Part shown: positions 50,064 to 59,706 of the stretch, in pieces
Position numbering within the stretch: position 1 is the stretch's first letter
How the letters are laid out: every line of letters starts with the position of its first letter
From: Kiritimatiellia bacterium
GTDB lineage: Bacteria; Verrucomicrobiota; Kiritimatiellia; WLWN01
Length of the DNA: 64,000 nt
Direction: 5' to 3'
Assembly (NCBI GenBank): GCA_012103575.1
Contig: WLWN01000001.1
Location: 1,317,792-1,381,791, forward strand
Program-made: the position numbers and the translations under genes
Notes under the pieces: generated by a model
Database searches by the model: none
What the model was told of the DNA's origin: nothing
What the model saw: only the letters and a program-made list of their open reading frames with translations

Positions 50064-51335
50064 TTATGCTTTCCGAATAGCTTGGATACGTGCCAAAATA
50101 GGTGGATGACTATATTCTAAAAAGACTTTTAGGGGATGAGGTGTTAAATTGGACAGATTATCAACAGACAACCTTTTTAGCCCTTGGATAAAAGATTGTT
50201 TATGTCCACTCGTATTAACAGCATAAGCATCTGCTTGATATTCATGGCGGCGAGAAGCCCTATTTTCATAGATAGATAAGATCATTGAAATGGGCGTATA
50301 GAGAAACCCAAAGAAAAGCATCCCCGCGTATATAGGAGGATATCCGCCCACATCTGCGCTATCTACGGAAAAAGCTTGGTACAATCCCGGTTGAGTAATA
50401 AAGAGGGATAAGATGAAGAACATGAGTCCTGAAGATAGGACAGACGACATGATATGCTTTTGAATGTGTTTAAGTTTGTAATGGCCGACTTCATGAGCTA
50501 ACACACCGACAAGTTCTTCGATGCTATGTTTTTCGATCAATGTATCGAAAAGAACGATCCTTCGCCAGCGACCAAATCCTGTAAAGTAGGCGTTGGTTTT
50601 GGTGGATCGTTTGGAACCATCCATTTTAAAGATTCCTTTAAGCGTAAAACCCTGTTTATCGGCATAAGAGGAAATAGCTTCTTTTAACTCTCCATCTTCT
50701 AACGGAGTAAATTTATTAAACAGGGGCATAATAAAGACAGGGGCTACGTAAATGAGAATAAATTGAACAAGAGTCACAGCCAGCCATGAGTACAGCCAAG
50801 CCCATGATCCCGCTCTGGAAAAAAACCATAAGATACCGGCAAAAATAACCCCACCTAATACAAGGGTTAAGACTAAGGACTTTAGTTGGTCAGCTATAAA
50901 TGTCAGAGGTTTGGTCTTGTTAAACCCATACCTTTCTTCCAATACGAAGGTTGAATATATGCTAAAAGGCACCTGAATAATTTGTGAGGCGATGATAAGA
51001 ATTCCCGCAAAGATCAGACCGGTCCAAATCATACCCCTGCCGCTAGACCGTGCAAACTCATCTACGACCCCAAACCCACCCAGCAAAATAAAAGCCACTG
51101 TTATTGGAATCATCAACGTTGAGGTAAAAAGGTCAAAACGAGTGTTATCTTTTAGATATTGCTGAGATTGAGCATATTTCTCGGCATCGTATACACCTTT
51201 AAATTCTCCGGGGATCTCTGTTTTTGCATGGCGCAGATTTAGAATCTCTACCAGTACATTGAATAGATATTCAAATAAAATCAACCCGACAATAATGAGT
51301 AAATAAAAGTTCATAATCAGTTTCCAGCAAACCAT
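50064..51335 (-). CDS. M48 family (Ste24/CAAX-type) membrane zinc metalloprotease
   Basis: 423 residues with several transmembrane helices and the zinc motif LVGVLAHEVGHYKLKHIQKH. The downstream Glu ligand is in SIYENRASRRHEYQADAYAV. The N-terminal half matches the Ste24 type (ESTFVLEERYGFNKT-like: STFVLEERYGFNKTKPLTFI). In eukaryotes this family trims prenylated proteins; in bacteria it is thought to act in membrane-protein quality control. The ATG at 51314 (MNFYLLIIVGLIL) is a more likely start than 51335. It sits directly after the epimerase gene. Confidence 0.92.
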   Translation of the reverse strand: MVCWKLIMNFYLLIIVGLILFEYLFNVLVEILNLRHAKTEIPGEFKGVYDAEKYAQSQQYLKDNTRFDLFTSTLMIPITVAFILLGGFGVVDEFARSSGRGMIWTGLIFAGILIIASQIIQVPFSIYSTFVLEERYGFNKTKPLTFIADQLKSLVLTLVLGGVIFAGILWFFSRAGSWAWLYSWLAVTLVQFILIYVAPVFIMPLFNKFTPLEDGELKEAISSYADKQGFTLKGIFKMDGSKRSTKTNAYFTGFGRWRRIVLFDTLIEKHSIEELVGVLAHEVGHYKLKHIQKHIMSSVLSSGLMFFILSLFITQPGLYQAFSVDSADVGGYPPIYAGMLFFGFLYTPISMILSIYENRASRRHEYQADAYAVNTSGHKQSFIQGLKRLSVDNLSNLTPHPLKVFLEYSHPPILARIQAIRKA

Positions 51336-52252
51336 TTAACGGTATGGCGCAACCCGTCTTCAAGATCAATTTCAGGGTTCCACTTTAATAATTTCTGAGC
51401 CCGTGAAGAATCGGCTTGGGAATCACGTACATCGCCTTCTTTTGAGGCTTCATGTATGGGTTCAATATCACGATCCAGTATACTCGCAATGCTCCCCGCT
51501 AATTCAAGAACGGTCGTACGATTTCCCCTCCCTACATTATAGACTTTACCTGCAGCATCTTTAGAAGCCGTACAACAACATAAATTAGCCGCTACAACAT
51601 CTTTTACAAAGGTAAAATCACGTGACTGGTTCCCATCACCATAAATGATGGGACTTTTATTATGACTTAATGCACTGATAAATTTAGGGATCACTGCGGC
51701 ATATGTAGGCAAAGGATCTTGGCGAGGACCAAACACATTGAAGTATCTTAGCGAAAAAGTATCTAGGCCATGTAGCTCATGAAAAATTCTACAGTAATGT
51801 TCTCCGGCTAATTTTGATAAAGCATAGGATGATAGAGGGTTCGGAACGAGATCCTCGTGTTTGGGCAATGTTGCGGTGTCTCCATATACAGAGGATGAAG
51901 ATGAAAAAACGAGGCGCTCTACGTTTTCTTTACGGGCTTCTATAAGTAAGTTTAGGGTTCCGGTAACGTTTACTTCATGCGTCGATAAAGGATCTTTTAT
52001 GGATCGAGGCACAGAAGGTAACGCGCCAAGATGTAAAATATATCGGACCCCTTTTATAGCCTTTTTGAGGGATGGCACATCGCATAAATCACCCTCTATG
52101 ATCTCGATATCTTTTTCTATTTGAGCAAGATTTTCTCGTCGACCTGTAGAAAAATTATCAAACACTCTAACTGAACGGCCCTGATCTACCAAGGTGTGAA
52201 CAATGTTAGACCCAATAAAACCCGCGCCACCTGTTACTAAATAGTGCATCAT
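51317..52252 (-). CDS. NAD-dependent nucleotide-sugar epimerase
   Basis: Extended-SDR protein of 311 residues. NAD loop YLVTGGAGFIGSNIVHTL; active-site SSSSSVYGD; YxxxK in SSYALSKLAGEHYC; RYFNVFGPRQDP; and the C-terminal YNVGRGNRTTVLEL. It resembles UDP-glucose or UDP-GlcNAc(A) 4-epimerases used for surface polysaccharide. It lies just upstream of the M48 gene with overlapping ends, in an apparent two-gene unit. Confidence 0.92.
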   Translation of the reverse strand: MMHYLVTGGAGFIGSNIVHTLVDQGRSVRVFDNFSTGRRENLAQIEKDIEIIEGDLCDVPSLKKAIKGVRYILHLGALPSVPRSIKDPLSTHEVNVTGTLNLLIEARKENVERLVFSSSSSVYGDTATLPKHEDLVPNPLSSYALSKLAGEHYCRIFHELHGLDTFSLRYFNVFGPRQDPLPTYAAVIPKFISALSHNKSPIIYGDGNQSRDFTFVKDVVAANLCCCTASKDAAGKVYNVGRGNRTTVLELAGSIASILDRDIEPIHEASKEGDVRDSQADSSRAQKLLKWNPEIDLEDGLRHTVKWFAGN

Positions 52253-52372
52253 AAATCCTAACTAAACCATAATCCTGAATCTATCAGATAAAATCTGATG
52301 ATTTTTCATTACCTGTTGGGCTAAAGCGGGGAGCATACCCGTATTCAAACAAACAACCCCACCCCAACAGGT

Positions 52373-52645
52373 GTGTATATGAAACAATATAAAATAAAGA
52401 CTGGCAAGGGCGAACTCAACAGCACAAGCGGAAATCATCTTTGCGGCCTGCTGCTTGAGGATCATGCTCAACGGATTCTTCCCTCCAATTTTCAACCACG
52501 CCGCTCCGATGCGATCTCTGATCGGGAGATCCTCCTTACCCAGATCGGCTTACTTTGCAACGGTCGAACCGATTTCAATGATATCGACCTGTACCGGGGT
52601 GATGAGATTTTTATGAATGCCTTTGGACTTAAAAAGGGGAGTTAA
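52373..52645 (+). pseudogene. IS1380 transposase, N-terminal frame
   Basis: Begins KQYKIKTGKGELNSTSG and includes DFNDIDLYRGDEIFMNAFGLK, then stops out of frame. Homology continues as VASEPVFRRRFDDLP in the next frame. That middle stretch (52646-52866) has TAG at 52761-52763 (Arg in the 22-kb copy) and at 52857-52859 (Tyr in the 22-kb copy). Confidence 0.75.
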
Positions 52646-52866
52646 AAAGGTAGCCTCTGAGCCGGTGTTCCGACGTCGTTTCGACGACCTGCCCCCAGCC
52701 AGAACCCATGTGGGGCTACGCAAACTCAACACCGAACTTTTTCCCTCGGGCCCCTTTGGCTAGGTAGATGTCGAAGGGCTTGATCTTGTTCCCGTCGATA
52801 TCGATGTGAGCCCTTTGGATCACTCAGGCTCTTCGAAAGAAGGCGTTTCCTACACCTAGAAGGGCC

Positions 52867-53715
52867 ATGATGGTTACGCCCTGGTATTTGCCTATGTGGG
52901 CACTCAAGGCCACATGCTTGAGTGCGAACTTCGACCCGGTAAACAACATTGTCAGTCGGGAACGACCGCGTTTATTGTCCGCAGCGTTGAAACGCTCCAA
53001 ACCCTGGGCCTGGGTGGAAAAATGTTTGCTTCGGCTTGATAGTGGCAACGCTGCGGCCGATAACTTCGACGCTTTTGGGGATCATTATTTTATCGTAAAG
53101 CGAAATCCTCGCCGCGAATGTCCTGAACAAATGCTGGCCCTTGCACGCCGAGTTGGAGACAAACAAGACAGTCGTGAAGGCAAGAACGTTTACACAGGCT
53201 TTTTCGATCATTTCCATCCCGGTGGTGACCAAAACCACCCTTGTGTCCCGGTGGCCTTCGAAGTGATTGAACGCACCATCGATATCGATGGTCAGAAACT
53301 TCTGGTTCCTAAACTTGAGGTGAACACCTGGTGGACGAACCTCTCTTGTCGTGCCAAGACGGTGCTAGATCTCTATCATGGACATGGCCCCAGCGAGCAG
53401 TACCACAGTGAACTCAAAAGCGATCTTGATGTTGAGCGATTGCCTTCGGGGAGACTCTGTGCCAATAAGATTATTCTGTTATGCGCCATGGTGGCCTTCA
53501 ACCTATTGCGCGGTCTTGGCCAAGAGGTCATCAAACGGGCTGGGCTTGCCCCGCAAAAAATCAACATCCCGCGCTGGCGAATCAAAACGGTTCTCAAAAA
53601 TATCGTTTATTGCGCGGTTCGATTGGTCCGCCACGCCGGACGAATTGAACTTCACTTTGGCAAGCGTTGTCGCTGGTTTGAAGTGATACAAGATATTGCC
53701 TATTCCTTCGCATAG
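52867..53715 (+). pseudogene. IS1380 transposase, C-terminal frame
   Basis: Homologous from about 53035: LRLDSGNAAADNFD, FIVKRNPRRECPEQ, then VNTWWTNLSCRAKTVLDLYHGHGPSEQYHSELKSDL containing the catalytic Glu region, and GRIELHFGKRCRWFEVIQDI. The first 55 residues of this frame are shadow; the real sequence there lies in another frame (GKQHCQSGTTAFIVRSVETL). Confidence 0.8.
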
Positions 53716-53934
53716 CCCCCCGTGCACCTTTAACAATACTCTAAGGCGACTGCCCAAGGAGGCCTACGCCCCAAAATGGTCAAATCAGAGTGAATCTGAC
53801 CTGTACGCTCAAAAAATTCATCAGGGTGATACTTGCCGGTCCCAATCCGCCCAAAAGCGAGCATCTCAAGGAAAAAAGTTTTCAACTTTTGAGCCCCAAA
53901 ACGCTTTCCGAAGCGATAGCTGATGGATTCAGGT

Positions 53935-54070
53935 TAATGTCTTCAGCCACAGGCTGATCCGCGTTTCGATTTAACTATACGTAGAGGAAAAGACTAAGGA
54001 AAACCTTAAATCCCAAAACCTAATATCTACTTTTTCAGTCATTAGGCCTTATGATTTATGGTTTGCTCAC
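53935..54070. other. Gene-free interval with REP-like unit
   Basis: Between IS1380 and lptD. It contains a copy of the palindromic unit (CTTCAGCCACAGGCTGATCC, 53941-53960) also seen inside the PKS at 39595. No gene. Together with the IS1380 tail, 53716-54070 is about 355 bp without coding sequence. Confidence 0.5.
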
Positions 54071-56272
54071 TTATCGCCTTAGATTAACTTGAGACCTTGG
54101 AAAAGCCAAAAGCCACAGTTGGAGCCAAGCTGTTAAATCATCATCAATCTGCTTGACCCCTAGCCCAATCCCCAGACAGTCTGTTTTGTGCAAAACAGAA
54201 TAAGACTGTTCTTCTAATTCACCCGTTTCAAATTCATAACGCCAATAGGTTGCAAAAGACCATTTTTGTTCAGGGTACAGCACTGTATTTACCGCTAATA
54301 AGCTGTTCTCTTTATTTCTATAGCGATACTCAAGGGCCACGGAGCTTCTGTCATCACTGACTAGACGCATTTGTGTATTGAACGTGTTCAGTTGAGATTC
54401 GTTCCATTCATAGGCGCCATCTAGATCTACGTTAAACCCTTCAATGAGATTCAGTTCGGCGTCAAAGAAAAGGGGACTAAAATAATGCTGCGCGGATGTC
54501 GGCTCTAACCGAAAATCGGTATAGGTTTCAACAGCTACAAGATCATGAATCTGGCTGGTCAGCCGTTTTGTTTGATATTTATTTCTGACCCCTAACCGAA
54601 GTTGATGTATTTTATTAAGCGTATCAATATCATCAAACTGGAACAGTTCTGACGGCTCCAGATTAGGCCTAGGAATGAAGGTATAATTGGCAAAAGGTTC
54701 AACCACATGACGCAACCCTCTTCCCATGAGGGTCGGTTGATCATGTACGATTTTGAAGGCTTTAAAGGATGCTTCTACACCTATCTCATATACATTACGA
54801 AGATCTGAACCACGATTTTGTGTGACGGTTTGAACCACATTGCTGGCTGTTAAAATTCCGTTGGTATCGGTCGATGAAATCACATTGGTAACCACCAAAC
54901 TCCCTCTGGTCTTAGAGTAATAAGTGGCTCTATATCCGGCGCGAGGAATTACATTGAGGAACCCCATATATCGGGCGGGATAAAAGATGGTATGCTCTGA
55001 ATCAAACCGGTTCGCATCATAATCTTGAAGGGCAGAGCCTTTCTTGAAAACCCGTTCAAGAGAAGAAAAACTGTTTTCGCCTTGATAATAAAATTCGGAT
55101 TTTCCGATACGCTCACGGTTTAAATCTAAGGTTAGTTCAGGCAGCCGATCCACATTATCGTAAAAATCGTTCAAGGCTTTATTCAGCTCAATCGCAGCGG
55201 TAAAACGATCCCCTCGATGAATGAATGTGATGCGGTTTTCAGGTTGGGCATTACCTCGAAATTCATCATCAAAAAAGTCTTCGACAATATCAGGATCACT
55301 GAGATAACTGATTTCTGCTATCCAATAATCTCGAGGCGTTATCACATGTGAATGAGATAATCGCAATCGATAACGGTCCGCATTAATTAAGTCGCCCCGA
55401 CTGACTTCTTCTGCTTCATTCTCAAAGGGATCATTATCATGTGTATAGTAGGTCTTTAAACGACCATTCCACGCTTTGTTTGTAGCTGACCATATAAAAT
55501 CTTGTCCAATTCCACCCCCCCGTTGGGTGCGATAATCTACATGAGTAACGCTACGTGTTTGAGGGTTGATTTGAATATTATAGGCGGTCAGCAAAAAGGC
55601 ACCCATTCTAGAACTATATCCAGGAACAACATCGAAACGACCACGTTTCTCGCCAATATCTTTTACCAAATATGGCAGGTATAAAACCGGCACAGCGCCT
55701 AAAAATAGTACAACATTTTTAGCCCGTAACTTTTCCCCTTTAAGAACAAAGGCTTCGCGAGATTGAAGAACAAACTCCGGATCTTCACCTTCACACGTTG
55801 TGATACTTACGTTTTTCAGGACTGTTTTGTTCGAAGAAACGCGTTCGGACTCTTCAGCATAGATATAGTAAGGATCTGAAAAAACCGAAAATGTACCAAA
55901 ATCACCTTCATGTGTTTGTAGATTATAGGTTAGTTCTTCGCCCTGCCATATTCGACCTTTATGCTGAAGGGTCACATTGCCTAGCGCATAAACATCTCTC
56001 GATTCAACATAAAACTCAACGTAATCAGCCGTTAGAATTTCTTCGCGATTACTAATGACGACGTTGCCTGTGCATTTAAAGAGTCGAGGTTCCAGCTCAT
56101 ATTCCAGGAGATCTGCGTTGACTTCTGTGCCCTCTAAAGAAACGGCCTGAGAGTCGGAAGATACGTTATCTTCTTGAGCCGCATTATGAACTTGGGCTAA
56201 AGCCATCGTCACATATAACGAACAAGCTATAAAAATCCACAAACCTCTATACAAACGGTTGACTATAAACAT
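54071..56272 (-). CDS. lptD: LPS-assembly outer-membrane protein LptD
   Basis: 733 residues. Signal peptide (LWIFIACSLYVTMALAQ), an N-terminal OstA/LptA-like domain (EGTEVNADLLEYELEPRLFKCTGNVVISNREEILTADYVEFY in pattern), LYLPYLVKDIGEKRGRFDVVPGY, then a long C-terminal beta-barrel region. It inserts lipopolysaccharide into the outer leaflet, so the organism has a Gram-negative envelope with LPS-like lipid. Somewhat short for the family, but the frame is intact. Confidence 0.93.
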   Translation of the reverse strand: MFIVNRLYRGLWIFIACSLYVTMALAQVHNAAQEDNVSSDSQAVSLEGTEVNADLLEYELEPRLFKCTGNVVISNREEILTADYVEFYVESRDVYALGNVTLQHKGRIWQGEELTYNLQTHEGDFGTFSVFSDPYYIYAEESERVSSNKTVLKNVSITTCEGEDPEFVLQSREAFVLKGEKLRAKNVVLFLGAVPVLYLPYLVKDIGEKRGRFDVVPGYSSRMGAFLLTAYNIQINPQTRSVTHVDYRTQRGGGIGQDFIWSATNKAWNGRLKTYYTHDNDPFENEAEEVSRGDLINADRYRLRLSHSHVITPRDYWIAEISYLSDPDIVEDFFDDEFRGNAQPENRITFIHRGDRFTAAIELNKALNDFYDNVDRLPELTLDLNRERIGKSEFYYQGENSFSSLERVFKKGSALQDYDANRFDSEHTIFYPARYMGFLNVIPRAGYRATYYSKTRGSLVVTNVISSTDTNGILTASNVVQTVTQNRGSDLRNVYEIGVEASFKAFKIVHDQPTLMGRGLRHVVEPFANYTFIPRPNLEPSELFQFDDIDTLNKIHQLRLGVRNKYQTKRLTSQIHDLVAVETYTDFRLEPTSAQHYFSPLFFDAELNLIEGFNVDLDGAYEWNESQLNTFNTQMRLVSDDRSSVALEYRYRNKENSLLAVNTVLYPEQKWSFATYWRYEFETGELEEQSYSVLHKTDCLGIGLGVKQIDDDLTAWLQLWLLAFPRSQVNLRR

Positions 56273-56429
56273 ACTACTTAAACGTCCTTATGAAATGATA
56301 CTAATCAAAAATTAATTCGCTATAATCTTGGGAAAAGTTAAAGAATTTAACAACTATCAAACCCTATCACACTCGGAAACAGAACACCAAGAAGAAAGGA
56401 GAATTCTCTGTTCCCCGAGTCTCTTTCAT

Positions 56430-56483
56430 CCTAGATCCGGCCGTTAAGCACGGTCCTCGGCACGAATCATTTGGGCCAAAAGG
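56430..56483. repeat. 54-bp interspersed repeat, copy 1
   Basis: Shares CACGAATCATTTGGGCCAAA and an upstream CCTRGATCCG block with 58938-58991. Both copies are intergenic and the same orientation. It may be an end of a mobile element related to the IS1380 terminus (both begin CCT-GATCC-like). The remaining 56273-56508 interval has no gene. Confidence 0.65.
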
Positions 56484-56508
56484 AAATCCCAAAAAGCCTC
56501 GACGCACC

Positions 56509-56800
56509 CTATTCTTTTCTCCTAATTTTAATGATTCTTTGCTTAGGTTTCGGTAAGGGTTGATCAGGTATATTAATTTGCATGGTTGGACCCTTATCAG
56601 AGATATCTGCTATTTCACTCATCTTCAGATCATCCGACGTTTCTTGGGATGAAAAATCCTCAGCATTATCGGATGTTTCTGGTTCTGGGATTTCGATAAT
56701 AGATGAGCACGTTGGACAATGAATACTCGACCCGACCATCTCGATCGGAGCATCCAGCGTTTGTCCACACTAAGGGCAGTTAAAATGAATATCAGTCATT
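56509..56800 (-). pseudogene. Small zinc-ribbon protein with in-frame TAG
   Basis: From the ATG at 56800 it reads MTDIHFNCP, TAG (56771-56773), then CGQTLDAPIEMVGSSIHCPTC and an acidic tail ending PKPKQRIIKIRRKE. The four cysteines of a zinc ribbon (CPxC...CPTC) straddle the stop, so the TAG lies between the first pair. A shorter protein could start at Met 56739 (MVGSSIHCPTC), but that would lose half the metal site. It ends in another TAG. Confidence 0.65.
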
Positions 56801-56872
56801 TTGACTCATTTGGCTTTCTATATCAAAGACTTAGACTTAGATCTATAGTCTTAATGTAAACCGTAATAGGTG

Positions 56873-57352
56873 TCAAGGAGACCACCGTCCAAGTCTTTTG
56901 ATCAGCCTAAAATGACGCTCTTCAACAGGCTGAATAGATAATCTCATTCCACGACGTAAAACCCAAATATCTTCCAACCCAGCCTGCATCTTCATCTCTT
57001 CACGTGAAACAAAACGGGGAAATTTATTGACAAATTTTACGTCGACCATCACCCATCTAGCATTATCGGGACTTGATTTTGGGTCATAATATGGGCTCTG
57101 AAGATCCCAGGCCGTATAATCAGGATAGGCTTTTTTGCAAATTTTTCCAATGCCTGCAACACCCGCCGGCTTGGTGCGCGAGTGATAAAAGAGCATTAAA
57201 TCACCCACCTGCATCTCATCTCTCATGAAATTCCTAGCCTGATAATTACGCACACCTTCCCAACACGTTATGCAGTCACGGATCAAGTCGTCTAGAGAAT
57301 ACACATCAGGTTCACTCTTCATGAGCCAATATTTTGGTCTTGTTTTCATCAT
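56873..57352 (-). CDS. EVE domain-containing protein
   Basis: 159 residues, the usual length for a stand-alone EVE domain (PUA-like fold that reads modified bases). Visible signatures: YWLMKSEPDVYSLDDL, WEGVRNYQARNFMRDEMQVGD, LFYHSRTKPAGVAGIGKI, DPKSSPDNARWVMVDVKF and IWVLRRGMRLSIQPV. Function in bacteria is not settled. It is divergent from the glycosyltransferase at 57482. Confidence 0.93.
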   Translation of the reverse strand: MMKTRPKYWLMKSEPDVYSLDDLIRDCITCWEGVRNYQARNFMRDEMQVGDLMLFYHSRTKPAGVAGIGKICKKAYPDYTAWDLQSPYYDPKSSPDNARWVMVDVKFVNKFPRFVSREEMKMQAGLEDIWVLRRGMRLSIQPVEERHFRLIKRLGRWSP

Positions 57353-57481
57353 TTGAGTGGTGATTATAGTTAGTTTTTCAGGGAGATCAAAACTTTTCCC
57401 AAGCGAAGTCTTGAGAAGAATATAGTTGTACCCTCGCGTTTAGAGTTTCGTATTGATATACCTGCAAGAAAATGTTTCATC

Positions 57482-58801
57482 ATGCGCATGAAGATTTCTG
57501 TTATTATTCCCGTTTTAAACGACGCTTCGTATTTAACGGAAACCTTAAAAAGCTTAGCCCCTTACCAGGATGAACTTGAAATTATCGTTGTCGATGGAGG
57601 AGAAGCAGAGGGCTCACTAAAGAACGCTCAGGCCTATTCAGAGATACATATGATTCGTTCCTCACCTGGAAGAGCGATCCAAATGAACGCAGGTGCAAAG
57701 TTGGCAACCGGAAACATTCTCCTTTTTCTTCATAGCGATACGCTTTTAACAGGGGATTGGCCTTCGGCTGTAATAGCTGCCTGCACCCAACCCCGATTTG
57801 CGATTGGCGCATTTCGGTTTACATTAAATCATCCGCACATCATATACCGATTCATTGAAATCGGCGTCCATATCCGTTCTCGTTTTTTACGCCTGCCCTA
57901 TGGAGATCAGGCCCTCTTTCTAAAGGCTAAAGAATTTGAACGCATAGGGGGTTATCCTTCTATACCTATCATGGAAGAGGTTGAACTCGTTTTAAGGCAA
58001 CGTAAATATGGTCGATTGATCCTTTTGCCTTATCAAGCGATTAGTTCAGTACGAAACTGGGAACGCGATGGTATTTGGAAACGTATGACCAGAAATATAC
58101 GCACACTCATCCACTATACACGCGGGGTATCTCCCGAAAAACTTGTGTCTTTTTATAGAGGCACTGAAAAAGCGATTATTCTTTTTTGCAAAAACCCGGA
58201 ACCCGGAAAAGTAAAGACTCGTTTAGCCGCAACCATTGGCCATGAGCAAGCTTCACATATTTATAAACAGATGGTTTTAGAAACGATACGTACGGCCCAA
58301 ACGTGCACAGGCCATCCCTATGTTTTTATTTTTTATAGTCCCCCAGAATCAGAACCGTTGATCAAAGAATGGATCGGTGATGAAAAAACATATATACCCC
58401 AATCCGAGGGTGATCTAGGAGAGCGTATGTCCGATGCTTTTAAATCTTTATTTTCAATGGGGTTTAAGCAAATCATCATCATAGGAACAGACTGCCCGGC
58501 CATCAGCAGAAAACACTTATCGCAAGGATTTACTGCTTTGAACCGAAATGATATTGTATTAGGTCCTACTCATGACGGCGGATATTACTTATTAGGCATG
58601 AAACGTCATCATCCCGAATTATTTGAGCATATGCCCTGGAGCACACCCTCTGTGTTGGACAAAACCCAAAAGGCAATAAACCATTTAAAGCTATCATACC
58701 AGTTACTTGCTATCCTAAGAGATGTCGATGACCAACACGACCTTGATTACTATGAATCAAACGGAGTAGCCTTTGAGAAGAAAAACTTGACTGAGGGTTG
58801 A
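57482..58801 (+). CDS. Fused TIGR04283-type and TIGR04282-type glycosyltransferases
   Basis: 439 residues in two domains. The first (to about 230) is a family 2 glycosyltransferase: KISVIIPVLNDASYLTETL, EIIVVDGG, SSPGRAIQMNAGA, LLFLHSDTLL, YGDQALFLKAKEFERIGGYP. The second (from about 232) is the DUF2064/TIGR04282 type: ILFCKNPEPGKVKTRLA, EGDLGERMSDAF, IIIGTDCPAIS, IVLGPTHDGGYYLLGM. The two are often neighbours, and sometimes fused, in clusters linked to arsenosugar or radical SAM/selenodomain genes. No such cluster is seen here. Confidence 0.9.
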   Translation: MRMKISVIIPVLNDASYLTETLKSLAPYQDELEIIVVDGGEAEGSLKNAQAYSEIHMIRSSPGRAIQMNAGAKLATGNILLFLHSDTLLTGDWPSAVIAACTQPRFAIGAFRFTLNHPHIIYRFIEIGVHIRSRFLRLPYGDQALFLKAKEFERIGGYPSIPIMEEVELVLRQRKYGRLILLPYQAISSVRNWERDGIWKRMTRNIRTLIHYTRGVSPEKLVSFYRGTEKAIILFCKNPEPGKVKTRLAATIGHEQASHIYKQMVLETIRTAQTCTGHPYVFIFYSPPESEPLIKEWIGDEKTYIPQSEGDLGERMSDAFKSLFSMGFKQIIIIGTDCPAISRKHLSQGFTALNRNDIVLGPTHDGGYYLLGMKRHHPELFEHMPWSTPSVLDKTQKAINHLKLSYQLLAILRDVDDQHDLDYYESNGVAFEKKNLTEG

Positions 58802-58838
58802 AATTATAATAATCATCTGCTTTTCGTACATCTTAGAT

Positions 58839-58913
58839 TCCGGTGTAGCTCAATGGTAGAGCGGGTGGCTGTTAACCACTAGGTTGTAGGTTCGAGCCCT
58901 ACCGCCGGAGCCA
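58839..58913 (+). tRNA. tRNA-Asn (GTT)
   Basis: A complete cloverleaf can be folded. The acceptor pairs TCCGGTG with CGCCGGA (one G-T pair); D-arm GCTCAATGGTAGAGC; anticodon stem GTGG/CCAC around CTGTTAA, giving anticodon GTT; T-arm GTAGGTTCGAGCCCTAC. Discriminator G and an encoded CCA (58911-58913) follow. Confidence 0.97.
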
Positions 58914-58937
58914 ATTTTTAGTCCGGGTTTAATGTGA

Positions 58938-59105
58938 CCTGGATCCGTCAGTTAAACGCGGTTTTCTCCACGAATCATTTGGGCCAAAAGGTAAAGGGAC
59001 CGCTCCCTCCTGATGGATGTGCAAGCAGAGGGATTCAAAAGACAAAAAGTCGAAGGACCGACCTTTGTCTTCGACCTTAGACCTTCAAATCTTAGACTTT
59101 TCGTC
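58938..59105. repeat. 54-bp repeat copy 2 and heptamer array downstream of tRNA-Asn
   Basis: 58938-58991 is the second copy of the 54-bp unit at 56430. From 59049 to 59097 phased heptamers GTCGAAG, CTTCGAC, CTTAGAC and CTTAGAC occur; these are the same seven-base unit that forms the PKS linkers. No gene lies here. Confidence 0.65.
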
Positions 59106-59706
59106 CTATATCTCAGGAATTGCAATCTCCGCCTGGCATTTGGGACACGAGATTTGACTCCCTTGCCAATGAGAAATAGCTGACAGTTTATGTCCGCAAT
59201 AAAGACAAAAAAAATTCGACACCTCTTTCTTTCCTCGGACAGCACTTATTTGCTCAAAAGGAACATCTAACGTGTTCGAGCAGCTTGGACAAAGACTCAT
59301 TTTCCCACTCATCCGTTCGCTCATTGATAATTTTTGGCCACAGTATACACAGTAAAACTTAATAATCTCAGTTCCCGATATGGAGGAAGTAGATTGGTCA
59401 TGTGGAAATGGCTTAGGTACAACCAGTTCCTTTTTACACTCTAGACAAGTAGAGGAGCTCCCCACTTTATCCTGATCTCCTGATTGTTTATGTCCGCAGT
59501 GTTCACAATAAAACAGGAAAGAGTCGTTTCCCCCTGGTGAAGGTTGTGGAGATGAAGGTACTTGCGCGGGTACGGATATGGAATCTGGCTGCTTGGGTTT
59601 AACGATGCCGACTTTACGACCTATTGTGACTGGGGGCTTAGGAATCTTCTTCTTAACTCCTTTAATACGCGTTTTCTTTGATCATAATTTTTTTCGGCGT
59701 ATTCAT
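59106..59706 (-). pseudogene. Multi-zinc-ribbon protein, frameshifted near the N-terminus
   Basis: The clear frame 59106-59465 has three CxxC zinc-ribbon pairs (CLECKKE, FYCVYCGQKLSMSERMSGK, LCPSCSN, FFCLYCGHKLSAISHWQGS, CPKCQAE). The same frame is open further upstream without an ATG (FYCEHCGHKQSGD and a Pro-rich linker). An ATG at 59706 in another frame (MNTPKKIMI) joins if one base is removed near ATCAAAGAAAACG. The full gene would have about 195 codons. Role unknown; perhaps a regulatory or nucleic-acid-binding ribbon protein. Confidence 0.65.

Larger units (their letters stand above)
52274..53934 (+). mobile_element. IS1380-family element, full length but inactive
   Basis: Terminal repeats CCTGAATCTATCAG (left, 52274) and CTGATGGATTCAGG (right, ending near 53933), with TAAT flanking both sides (52270-52273 and 53935-53938) as the likely 4-bp target duplication. 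The length, about 1.66 kb, is typical. The transposase is broken by frameshifts and two in-frame TAGs. The right 190 bp recur at 29222-29412, and a related terminus occurs at 47537. Confidence 0.85.

Noticed and set aside
13456..56773. Reassignment of TAG to a single amino acid
   Set aside because: TAG terminates conserved genes at the expected place (yidC, secDF with a second TAG close behind, yajC). Where homologous copies show the replaced residue it differs from case to case (Gln in the PKS, Trp expected in the thrombospondin repeat, Arg and Tyr in IS1380). This fits mutation, not one new codon meaning.
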